This document shows, one piece after another, positions 1 through 7,772 of a stretch of 64,000 bases of DNA. The translations under genes were made by a program, and so were the position numbers. The notes under the pieces are model-generated. The model saw nothing but the letters and a program-made list of their open reading frames with translations. It had not been told where the DNA came from and did no database searches. The stretch spans positions 10,116 through 74,115 of the forward strand of contig JAWODW010000075.1 in NCBI GenBank assembly GCA_046483065.1, read 5' to 3'. The stretch is from JAWVYT01 sp046483065 (lineage in GTDB: Bacteria > Gemmatimonadota > Gemmatimonadetes > Longimicrobiales > RSA9). The first letter of the stretch is position 1. Each line of letters begins with the position of its first letter.

Positions 1-14
1 GCCGGATGATGCCG

Positions 15-641
15 TCAGCGGCCGGGCCCGCCCGGAGCCGGGCTGCGCGGGCCACGGTGGGCACGGGAGCCCTGGCAGCCCTGGGCCATCCCCGCCCGGA
101 ACCCGGAGCGCCACGCGGCGCCCACCATCCGGTCGCCGGGTCGCGCGCCGCGCACGCCGCGGGCGCCGGGGCCGTCGGCCCTCCGGCTCCGTCGCATGAT
201 CGAGCGGAGCTCGGTCTCCTGCTCGGCGGTGAGCATCTCGTGAAGCTCGGTCATGACGGTCCGGTTCGTCTCCCGGATCGCTTCACGGACGGGTGCGAGC
301 TCCTGCATCCGGGCCCGCATGGCCTGCCGGTCCTCGAGGCTCATCTCCGCGGGGTCGGCGTCACCGAAGGCCTCTTCCAGCTGCGCCCAGCGGGGCCCGT
401 TCTCCGCTTCGATCCGTGCCTCGAGCTGCTGGACGGTGGCCACCTGGTCGGCGGTCAGCGCCAGCGCGTCGCGGTGCTCCAGCACGACGGTGGCCGGGTT
501 GTGGGCCAAGGCCTCGGGGCCGCCCTCTATCATCCCGCGGCCCATGGCCGGGCCCTGGCCGCGGCCGGCCTGGGCCGCCAGCGGCGCAGCAACCAGCGCC
601 AGCGCTGCCACGGCACTCGCAATCTTCGTCATTCCACGCAT
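15..641 (-). CDS. Spy/CpxP-like periplasmic LTXXQ-type protein
   Basis: This is a 208-residue secreted protein. Residues 1-25 form a signal peptide (hydrophobic core, then AAPLAAQA). The mature part is helical, charged and Met/Gln/Glu-rich, with two LTxxQ-type motifs (LTADQ near 62, LTAEQ near 137), the signature of the Spy/CpxP/CnrX superfamily of periplasmic helical-hairpin proteins that act as chaperones or metal/stress sensors. The last 60 residues are Arg/Gly/Pro-rich and unlike the family. The ATG at 641 follows a GGAGGAG with 7-nt spacing, so the start is well supported. It is transcribed divergently from the alanine symporter. The exact role cannot be assigned; similar proteins are common as uncharacterised genes in soil and marine bacteria. 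Confidence 0.7.
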   Translation of the reverse strand: MRGMTKIASAVAALALVAAPLAAQAGRGQGPAMGRGMIEGGPEALAHNPATVVLEHRDALALTADQVATVQQLEARIEAENGPRWAQLEEAFGDADPAEMSLEDRQAMRARMQELAPVREAIRETNRTVMTELHEMLTAEQETELRSIMRRSRRADGPGARGVRGARPGDRMVGAAWRSGFRAGMAQGCQGSRAHRGPRSPAPGGPGR

Positions 642-827
642 CGGTCTGCTCCTCCGGTGTCAATTCAGTGTTTCTCCTGCAACCACCCGTACAGACGCAG
701 CCGGTGCCCCGGTCGTTAAGAGCCGGCGTCCGCTGGCTTCCACGCCTCGCACGTTGTACCATTGCCCGACTCAGGGCCAAAACCGAGCGCGGCCGAACCG
801 GCCGACCATTCACCGAAGCGAGAGCTC

Positions 828-2603
828 ATGGATTCGATCTTTGGTTTCTTGGAGAACGTCCTCACCTGGTTCGTGGACGAGGTAGGGTACTACGTCTGGG
901 ACTTCGGGATCCCCATCGGCGAGGAGCAGATCCCGCTGGTCGCGATCGCGCTCCTGGGTGTCGGGATCTATCTGACGTTCCGCCTCGGGTTCATCCAGCT
1001 CCGCCACCTCGGCCACGGGTTCGGGGTCACCACCGGGAAGTACGACGACCCGGATGAGCCCGGCGACGTCGCGCATTTCCAGGCCCTGACCACCGCCCTC
1101 TCGGCCACCGTCGGGATCGGCAACATCGCCGGTGTGGCCCTGGCCCTGCACTGGGGCGGCCCGGGCGCCCTCTTCTGGATGTGGGTGACGGCGTTCCTGG
1201 GGATGGCCACCAAGTTCACCGAGGTGACGCTGGCCCAGCGCTACCGGGACGTGGTGAAGGACCACGACCCGAAGGCGTGGGAGGGCAGCGTCTCCGGCGG
1301 CCCCATGTACTACATCGAAAAGGGACTCGGCCCCCAGTGGAAGTGGATGGCCGTCTTCTTCGCCACCATGCTCGGGCTGACCGCGTTCCTGACCGGGAAC
1401 GGGATCCAGGCCAACACGGTGGCGGACACCATGTCCACCGAGTTCGGCATCTCGGCCTGGGTCACCGGCCTGTTCACGGCGACGGTGGTGGCGCTGGTGA
1501 TCCTCGGCGGGATCAAGCGAATCGGGAAGGTGACGGGGATCCTGGCGCCTCTCATGGCCGGGATCTACGTCCTGGGCGCCCTGATCATCATCGCCCTCAA
1601 TTACGACCAGATCCTGCCGACGTTCGGCCTGATCTTCTCGGAGGCGTTCAACCCGAGCGCCGGCGTGGCCGGCACCGGGGCCGGCGCGTTCCTCCTGACA
1701 CTGGTCTGGGGGGTCCGCCGGGGCCTCTTCTCGAACGAGGCCGGTCAGGGCTCCGCTCCTATCGCCCACTCGGCCGCCAAAACCGATGAGCCCGTCTCGG
1801 AAGGCGTCGTGGCCCTCCTCGAGCCGTTCATCGACACCATCGTCATCTGCACCATGACGGGGCTGGTCATTATCATGAGCGGCGCGTACGGCGCCAGGGT
1901 CCCGACCACCATCACCATCGGCAGCGGCGACCTCACCTACGTCACCATCGATGAGACGGGCGCCGGCCACCCGGTCGATGAGACGCCTCCGTCCGTTCGC
2001 TATAGCGACGGCCTGCCGGCGAACGACCCGGGGATGAGCCCGGTGGTGGCGTGGAACTCCGTGGCGGTCGAGCAGCTGTTCGTCGACCCCGAGATGACGG
2101 AGCCGTTCACGGGCGAGGTGGTACCCCCACTCAGCGCCGCACGGACCCTCGGCGGCACGCAGCTCACCACGCTCTACGGTCAGGCGGTACGGGCCGGCGC
2201 GCCGCTGACCATGCTCGGGTTCCAGCTCGGGCTGCCCGGTGATTGGGGCCGATTCATCGTTCTCATGAGCGTGCTCCTGTTCGCCATCTCGACGGCCATT
2301 GCATGGAGCTATTACGGGGACCGGTGCGCCAACTACCTCTTCGGGAGGAAGGCCATCATCCCGTACAAGCTCGTCTTCGTAGGGATGCACTTCATCGGCG
2401 CCATCCTGCCGCTGACCGTGATCTGGGACCTGGGCGACGTGTTCCTCGGCATCGTCATCCTGCCCAACCTCCTGGCCATGGTCATCCTGGCCCCGAAGGT
2501 GGTGGAGATGACGAAGAGCTACTTCGAGCGCGAGCCGTGGTACGACAACATCGAGGCGCGGCAGCGGTATCTGCGGGAGAAGAAGGAGGGCAAGCGGAAG
2601 TAG
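828..2603 (+). CDS. Sodium:alanine (AGCS family) symporter
   Basis: The product (591 aa) imports alanine or glycine with Na+ across the inner membrane. It has about ten hydrophobic segments, the AGCS signature around residues 88-101 (SATVGIGNIAG), a GLFSNEAGQGSAP motif and a TAIAWSYYGDR motif near the C-terminus. The usual length is 450-500 aa; here a soluble stretch of about 120 residues (about 350-470, beginning near GAYGARVP) is inserted between late membrane helices, probably extracytoplasmic. The ATG at 828 follows GAAGCGAGAG; an in-frame TTG at 762 would add 22 unconserved-looking residues and is less likely. The stop codon runs directly into a hairpin array. Family assignment is firm, substrate inferred. 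Confidence 0.9.
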   Translation: MDSIFGFLENVLTWFVDEVGYYVWDFGIPIGEEQIPLVAIALLGVGIYLTFRLGFIQLRHLGHGFGVTTGKYDDPDEPGDVAHFQALTTALSATVGIGNIAGVALALHWGGPGALFWMWVTAFLGMATKFTEVTLAQRYRDVVKDHDPKAWEGSVSGGPMYYIEKGLGPQWKWMAVFFATMLGLTAFLTGNGIQANTVADTMSTEFGISAWVTGLFTATVVALVILGGIKRIGKVTGILAPLMAGIYVLGALIIIALNYDQILPTFGLIFSEAFNPSAGVAGTGAGAFLLTLVWGVRRGLFSNEAGQGSAPIAHSAAKTDEPVSEGVVALLEPFIDTIVICTMTGLVIIMSGAYGARVPTTITIGSGDLTYVTIDETGAGHPVDETPPSVRYSDGLPANDPGMSPVVAWNSVAVEQLFVDPEMTEPFTGEVVPPLSAARTLGGTQLTTLYGQAVRAGAPLTMLGFQLGLPGDWGRFIVLMSVLLFAISTAIAWSYYGDRCANYLFGRKAIIPYKLVFVGMHFIGAILPLTVIWDLGDVFLGIVILPNLLAMVILAPKVVEMTKSYFEREPWYDNIEARQRYLREKKEGKRK

Positions 2604-3039
2604 CGGCGCGGCAAAGCCGCGCAACAGGCGGGGCCTTTCGGGGCGCCGGTGGCTTCAGGGCTGCCGGCGCCCTCTTTCTTGCCGGCGGCTCACCACTCGC
2701 GGCGGGGCCCCGCAACAGGCTCGGCCTTCGGCCTCGCAACAGGCCCGGCTGCGCCGGGCAACAGTCCGGGCCTGCCGGCCCGGAAACGGCGCCGCTGGCG
2801 CGACGCAACAGGCGGGCCCCTGCGGGCCCGGCAATCGGCCGCGCTGCGCGCGGCAAAGGCGAAGGGCCTCCGGCCCTCGCAAGACTCGAACGGGCGGGCG
2901 GTTTCTTGCGAGGCCGCAGGCCGAGCCCCTGCGCCCGCAGGGCGCGTGTTGCCGACGCGAAGCGGAGGCCTGTTGCGGGGCGAAGCCGAGCCTGTTGCCG
3001 ACGCAGAGCGCCGGCCTGTTGCGCCGCTCTGCGGCGCCC
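2604..3039. repeat. Hairpin array 1 (GCAACAGG-linked mini-hairpins)
   Basis: Non-coding convergent gap made of consecutive short GC-rich inverted repeats (about 14-20 nt each, tiny loops) joined by a GCAACAGG-like linker. The first hairpin starts 4 nt after the symporter stop (GCGCGGC-AAA-GCCGCGC), followed by AACAGG. Linkers read GCAACAG on the plus strand at about 2621, 2711, 2735, 2759 and 2804, then switch to the minus strand (TGTTGC at about 2948, 2970, 2992, 3017) up to the aconitase stop, so each half reads in the sense direction of its neighbouring gene. A block of about 217 bp (2711-2927) recurs at 5114-5329. Open frames through it are compositional artefacts. Confidence 0.8.
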
Positions 3040-4974
3040 CTAGACCCAGTTCGTCACGCCGCCGGCCAGCAGCACTTCCCGCTCCCGATCCGACATAGGC
3101 GCCATCACGGTGGACGTGGTGCCCCGGGTGACGTTCTCGACCTCCAGCGGCGAGCCGGCCTCCACGGCCGCCCGGATCCCGCTGACGCGCAGCGTGTCGC
3201 CCTGCTCGATGCCGTCGTAGTCCCGGTCGTGGTCGAAGACTACCGGCAGCACGCCGAAATTGATGAGGTTCTGTCGGTGGATCCGGGCAAACCCCTTCAC
3301 GAGGACGATGCGCAGCCCCAGATACCGGGGCGCGATGGCGGCGTGCTCCCGGCTGGAGCCCTGGCCGTAGTTGGTGCCGCCCACCACGGCATGGCCGCCA
3401 TCCTCGCGGGACGTCTCCGCCCGGTCCGGGTAGCTCTCGTCGACCTGGCTGAAGACGAACTCGGAGATCTTCGGGATGTTGCTCCGGTACGGCAGGACCT
3501 CGGAGCCGGCCGGCATGATCTCGTCGGTGGAGATGTCGTCGCCCACCTTCAGCAGGACCGGCACCTCGAGCTCGTCGGGGAGCGGTTCGAGCCCCGGCAG
3601 CGTCGAGATGTTCGGCCCCTTCTCCAGCTCGACATCCGCGGCCGTCTCGGGTGGAAGCGGCGGAACCAGAAGCTCCTCGTTCCAGCTCGCCCGCTCCTCC
3701 GGCTCGGGCACCCGGGGATACTCCATGTCCAGCGTCCGCGGGTCGGTGATCTCGCCCCGGAGCGCCGACGCCGTGGCCGTCTCCGGGCTGCACAGGAAGA
3801 CCCGGTCCTCCTTGGTGCCCGACCGGCCCGGGAAGTTGCGGGGCACCGTGCGCAGGCTGTTCCCGTCGGTGGCCGGCGCCTGCCCCATCCCGATGCACCC
3901 GTTGCACCCGGCCTGGTGCAGCCGCCCGCCGGCCTGGAGCAGGTGCGTCAGCATCCCTTCCCGGATCAGGTCCTGGAGCGTGGAGCGCGACGACGGGTTG
4001 AGGTCCAGCGACACCCCCTCCCCGATCGTCCGGCCCTCGACCATCTTCGCGGCGATTGCGAAGTCCCTGTAGCCCGGGTTCGCCGAGCTGCCGATATACG
4101 CCTGGTACAGGTCCTCGCCCGCCACATCGCTCACCGGGACCACGTTGCCGGGGCTGGTGGGCTTCGCGATGAGCGGCTCCAGCGACGACAGGTCGATCTC
4201 CTCCGTCACGTGGTACTCGGCGTCCGGGTCGGCCACCAGCTCGACCCACTCGTCCTCGCGACCGAATGCCGCCATGAAGCGACGGGTCTCGCCGTCGGAC
4301 GGGAAGACCGTCGTCGTCGCCCCGAGCTCCGTCCCCATGTTCGCAATCACGTGACGGTCCATGGCCGTTAGATTCTCCAGGCCCGGGCCGTAGTACTCGA
4401 TGATCCGGCCCATCCCGCCGTCCACGTCGTGACGACGCAGCATCTCCAGGATCACGTCCTTCGCGCTCACCCAGTCCGGCAGCTCACCCGTCAGCCGCAC
4501 GCCCCAGATCTCCGGCATCTCCACCCAGTACGGCTCGCCCGCCATGGCCAGCGCCACGTCGATCCCGCCGGCGCCGATGGCCAGCATCCCCAGCGACCCG
4601 GCCGCAGGCGTGTGGCTGTCCGAGCCCAGCAGCGTCTTCCCCGGAACGCCGAACCACTGCATGTGCACGGGATGGCTGACCCCGTTCCCGGGGCCGCTGT
4701 ACCAGAGCCCATAGCGCGCGCACGCAGACTTCAGGAAGAGGTGGTCGTCCGGGTTCTTGTTGTCCGCCTGGATCAGGTTGTGGTCCACGTACTGGGCGCT
4801 CAGCTCCGTCTCCACACGGTCCAGCCCCATCGCCTCCAGCTCCAGCATCACCAGCGTGCCCGTGGCGTCCTGCGTCAGCGTCTGGTCGATGCGCAATGCG
4901 ATGGACTCGCCGGGCGTCATCTCGCCCTCGACGAGATGGGAGGAGATCAGCTTCTCGGCGGCTGTACGGGGCAT
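3040..4974 (-). CDS. Aconitate hydratase, short type
   Basis: This 644-aa enzyme isomerises citrate and isocitrate in the TCA cycle. The N-terminal part carries ALRIDQTLTQDATG, the YVDHN segment and the GSDSHTP active-site motif; a CNGCIGMGQ motif supplies two Fe-S cluster cysteines; the C-terminal swivel domain has GGTNYGQGSSREHAA with the catalytic Ser/Arg loop. Length and order match the compact bacterial/archaeal aconitase group (about 640 aa) rather than the 850-900 aa AcnA/AcnB. Where most aconitases read GSCTN, this one reads IGSSAN, so the usual third cluster Cys is Ser. The ATG at 4974 has a GGAGGAG upstream; upstream in-frame codons lie in repeat sequence. It is flanked on both sides by hairpin arrays. 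Confidence 0.88.
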   Translation of the reverse strand: MPRTAAEKLISSHLVEGEMTPGESIALRIDQTLTQDATGTLVMLELEAMGLDRVETELSAQYVDHNLIQADNKNPDDHLFLKSACARYGLWYSGPGNGVSHPVHMQWFGVPGKTLLGSDSHTPAAGSLGMLAIGAGGIDVALAMAGEPYWVEMPEIWGVRLTGELPDWVSAKDVILEMLRRHDVDGGMGRIIEYYGPGLENLTAMDRHVIANMGTELGATTTVFPSDGETRRFMAAFGREDEWVELVADPDAEYHVTEEIDLSSLEPLIAKPTSPGNVVPVSDVAGEDLYQAYIGSSANPGYRDFAIAAKMVEGRTIGEGVSLDLNPSSRSTLQDLIREGMLTHLLQAGGRLHQAGCNGCIGMGQAPATDGNSLRTVPRNFPGRSGTKEDRVFLCSPETATASALRGEITDPRTLDMEYPRVPEPEERASWNEELLVPPLPPETAADVELEKGPNISTLPGLEPLPDELEVPVLLKVGDDISTDEIMPAGSEVLPYRSNIPKISEFVFSQVDESYPDRAETSREDGGHAVVGGTNYGQGSSREHAAIAPRYLGLRIVLVKGFARIHRQNLINFGVLPVVFDHDRDYDGIEQGDTLRVSGIRAAVEAGSPLEVENVTRGTTSTVMAPMSDREREVLLAGGVTNWV

Positions 4975-5049
4975 GGGGCGCGCTCCTCCGGTCTGCGGGT
5001 TCGGCTTCGGTACACGAGTCCGCGCAAGTCGAAGGCCAGCAGCGGTCAC

Positions 5050-5443
5050 CGGGGCGCGCAACAGGCGGGGCGAACGGCGTCGCGGCTCTTTTCGAAACGG
5101 GGATGGGCGCCCCGCAACAGGCTCGGCCTCCGGCCTCGCAACAGGCCCGGCTGCGCCGGGCAACAGTCCGGGCCTGGCGGCCCGGAAACGGCGCCGCTGG
5201 CGCGGCGCAACAGGCCGTGCCCTGCGAGCCCGGCAACCGGCCGCGCTGCGCGCGGCAAGGGCGAGAGGCCTGCGGCCCTCGCAGCAGGTGACCGGACAGG
5301 CGGTTTCTTGCGAGGCCGAAGGCCGAGCCCGCTGCCGGCGAAGCCGGCCTGTTGCGAGCCGAAGCCGAGCCCGCTGCCGGCGAAGCCGGCCTGTTGCGAG
5401 CAGGCCGCCTGTTGCTCGGCTACGCCGGGCCTGTTGCGCCGCG
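5050..5443. repeat. Hairpin array 2
   Basis: Second array of short inverted repeats with GCAACAGG-like linkers, filling the gap between the aconitase start and the S9 peptidase stop. Linkers are plus-oriented at about 5058, 5115, 5137, 5160 and 5208 and minus-oriented (CTGTTGC) at about 5350, 5391, 5410 and 5430. The stretch 5114-5329 is nearly collinear (constant offset about 2402-2403) with 2711-2927 of array 1, so the two share a duplicated block including the orientation switch. The last hairpin (GCGCCG-CGCTAG-CGGCGC, about 5436-5453) contains the S9 peptidase stop codon. No gene is credible here; about 75 nt upstream of the aconitase start carry only its Shine-Dalgarno. Confidence 0.8.
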
Positions 5444-7531
5444 CTAGCGGCGCCGCTGTTCCCCCCTTACCCACCGCTCGAACCAGTCCAGGATCAGCGG
5501 CGAGACCGCCATGAGCAGCTTCGGTTCCCGGGGCCCGTGGGGCGTCCGGGGCAGGACCACCATCTCGGTGGGCACGCCCATGCGGTCGAGGGCCACGTAG
5601 AACTCCTGGCCCTGGGTGAACGGCACGCGGAGATCCTGGGCGCCGTGGATGACCTGCGTGGGGGTGGTGACGTCGGCGATGTTGTACATGGCCGAGTGGC
5701 GCTCGTAGATCTCGTAGGCCTCCCAGGGTTCCTTCCCGCCCATGTGGGCCACCAGGTAGTCGGGGATATCGGTGGTGGTGGTCATGGAGATCAGGTTCGG
5801 CAGCCCGGCGCCCATGCTCGCCGCCTGGAACCGGTCCGTGGCGGTGACGGCCCACGACGTCATGTAGCCGCCGTAGCTCCAGCCCATGAGGGCCAGTGAG
5901 TCGGGGTGGGCCACGCCCATGTCGATGACGTGGTCCACGCCGGTCATGAGGTCCCGGAAATCGCCGAAGCCCCAGTCCTCCACATTGGCGTAGCGGAACT
6001 CCTTGCCGTAGCCGGTGCTGCCCCGGGGGTTGGGCCGGAGGATGGCGTAGCCGTGCTGGGCGAAGTCCTGGAGCATGTAGATGCTCGGCGCGCCGGTGAA
6101 CGACCGGGCGTACACGCCCGCCGGGCCGCCGTGCACGTTGAGGATCAGCGGATAGCGCCGGCCTTCGACGTAGTCGACGGGGTAGGTCAGCAGCCCCTCG
6201 ACCTCGAGCCCGTCGTCGGAGGTCCAGCGCAGGACCTCGGTCCGCCCCATCGGCGGCATCGGCACGTCGGCGTTGACCGCGCTGATACGGACCCGGTCCG
6301 GGTTCCGCCGGACCCGCGCAGTATACACCTCTTCCGGCGTGTCGGTGTTCTCCCAGGTGAACGCCAGCCGCCGGGTGCGGTCATCGAACGAGACGGCGCC
6401 GCGGACGCCGGGTCTGTCGGTGAGCCGGCGCACGTCGTCGCCGTTCCCGGGGACGGCGTACAGGTGCCGGTCCACACCCGCGGACTCCAACACGTACACC
6501 ATGTCGCCATCAGCGGACCACCGGATGGGCCGGGCCTGACGGTCGGGCGTGTGGGCCAGCGGCCGGGCCTCGCCGCCACCCATGGGCACCGCCCAGAGGT
6601 CGTAGAGCCCCACCCGCTCGGGCTGCCCGCCGTGGGACGCGAAGACCACCGTGCGACCGTCGGGCGAGACGATGGGCGCCTCGTCGTCGCCGTCCCGGGC
6701 GACCAGCGCCCGCGGCTCGCCCTCGCCGTCCGTCGACACCACCGAGATGTCGCTGGCGATCCCGCCCGTGTTGATCCGGGGGTCGGGCTGATGCGCGAAC
6801 ACGACGCGCTCACCGTCGGGCGCCCAGTCGAAGCCGGTCACGTGGAAGTCGCCCTCCGTCAGGCGCGTCGCCTCCACCGTGTCGGGATCGCCGGCCCCCA
6901 CCGGGGCCGTGTACAGGTGCGCGTAGCGGTAGTCCTGGTCGACCAGGATGACGTGCCGCTTCTCCCGCTTCGCTCGCTCGATCTCCTCGGCCTCCGGGTC
7001 GCGCATGGTGTAGGCGACCCGGCCCCCGTCCGGCGACCAGGCGTAGGAGCCCACCCCCTCCGGCGCTGCCGTCACCCGCTCCGCCTCACCGCCACGCAGC
7101 CGGATCCGCCAGACCTGGCTGCTGCCGTTCCGGGACGACGTGAACGCCAGCCACTCGCCGTCGGGCGAGAAGGCCGGGCTGCTCGCCGACGACTCGCCCC
7201 GCGTGTACTGGATCGCCTCACCCGACCCGTCGGCCGGGGCGACCCAGATCTGCGTACGGTACTCCGACGTCTCTCCCTCCATGATGGGCTCCCGGACCGT
7301 GAACGCCACCCGCTCGCCATCCGGCGAGAGCGCCGTCTGCCCCACCGACCGGAACTCCATGGACAGCTCCGGCGACCACCGCGTGGTGTCGAGCGTTTCC
7401 GTCGCCTCGTCCGCGCTGTCGGCCGCCTCCTGAGCGTCCGCGGCCGCAACCCCGGCCGATGCGGCCAGGAACAGGGCGAGGACCCAGACGGCGGTCAGGC
7501 GATGAAACAGGACCGACTTCATGGACGGCAT
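5444..7531 (-). CDS. Secreted S9 family prolyl-oligopeptidase-type peptidase
   Basis: A 695-aa exported serine peptidase. Residues 1-33 form a signal peptide; then a TolB/WD40-like beta-propeller with repeated SPDG motifs (about 50-400); then an alpha/beta-hydrolase domain (about 420-695) with nucleophile GWSYGGYMTS, acid in HGAQDLRVP and His in TPHGPREP. This order and length fit S9C acylaminoacyl-peptidase-like enzymes that trim short peptides in the periplasm. ATG at 7531 has GGGAG about 9 nt upstream; a second ATG at 7522 is possible. The final codons CGG-CGC-CGC-TAG form one arm of the first hairpin of array 2, so the coding end and the repeat overlap. Specificity is not predictable. Confidence 0.9.
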   Translation of the reverse strand: MPSMKSVLFHRLTAVWVLALFLAASAGVAAADAQEAADSADEATETLDTTRWSPELSMEFRSVGQTALSPDGERVAFTVREPIMEGETSEYRTQIWVAPADGSGEAIQYTRGESSASSPAFSPDGEWLAFTSSRNGSSQVWRIRLRGGEAERVTAAPEGVGSYAWSPDGGRVAYTMRDPEAEEIERAKREKRHVILVDQDYRYAHLYTAPVGAGDPDTVEATRLTEGDFHVTGFDWAPDGERVVFAHQPDPRINTGGIASDISVVSTDGEGEPRALVARDGDDEAPIVSPDGRTVVFASHGGQPERVGLYDLWAVPMGGGEARPLAHTPDRQARPIRWSADGDMVYVLESAGVDRHLYAVPGNGDDVRRLTDRPGVRGAVSFDDRTRRLAFTWENTDTPEEVYTARVRRNPDRVRISAVNADVPMPPMGRTEVLRWTSDDGLEVEGLLTYPVDYVEGRRYPLILNVHGGPAGVYARSFTGAPSIYMLQDFAQHGYAILRPNPRGSTGYGKEFRYANVEDWGFGDFRDLMTGVDHVIDMGVAHPDSLALMGWSYGGYMTSWAVTATDRFQAASMGAGLPNLISMTTTTDIPDYLVAHMGGKEPWEAYEIYERHSAMYNIADVTTPTQVIHGAQDLRVPFTQGQEFYVALDRMGVPTEMVVLPRTPHGPREPKLLMAVSPLILDWFERWVRGEQRRR

Positions 7532-7614
7532 GGCAGGCTCCCATGGATGGAGTGCGAGAACGACCCGACCCTACAGATGGGGCGTGCCGCTTCGCGACAC
7601 AACCTCCCCTACCC

Positions 7615-7772
7615 CCCCTTGCGAGGCCGCAGGCCGAGCCAGTGCGAGCGAAGCGAGTCCGTTGCGGCCGCAGGCCGCCTGTTGCGAGGCGAAGCCGAGC
7701 CTGTTGCGCCGCGTCAGCGGCGCCTGTTGCCGGCGCGGAGCGCCGGCCTGTTGCGGCGCACACAGCGCCGCC
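7615..7772. repeat. Hairpin array 3
   Basis: Third and simplest array, all in one orientation. Read from the NhaC stop on the minus strand it is a series of perfect or near-perfect inverted repeats of 14-20 nt with tiny loops, each followed by AACAGG. CTGTTGC occurs at 7679, 7701, 7723 and 7748 and a CCGTTGC variant near 7659, a 22-25 bp period. The first hairpin (GCGGCGC-TGTGT-GCGCCGC) starts two bases after the NhaC stop. Unit sequences differ while the complementarity and the linker are kept, so this is a conserved architecture rather than a simple tandem repeat. Confidence 0.8.

Noticed and set aside
810..2624. Long antisense frame opposite the alanine symporter
   Set aside because: It is a mirror of the symporter gene, typical of high-GC DNA; composition is His/Asp/Arg/Pro-rich and there is no homology. 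The same applies to long frames opposite S9, PorA, CocE/NonD and BNR genes.
2649..3098. Open frames through the hairpin array giving Ala/Arg/Pro-rich proteins
   Set aside because: All six frames are open because the sequence is extremely GC-rich and lacks stops; no ribosome site, no family similarity, and the same peptides recur in array 2 because the DNA is repeated.
2604..7772. CRISPR array
   Set aside because: There is no constant repeat of 24-40 bp with unique spacers; the constant part is an 8-bp linker and the variable parts are self-complementary. No cas genes are present.
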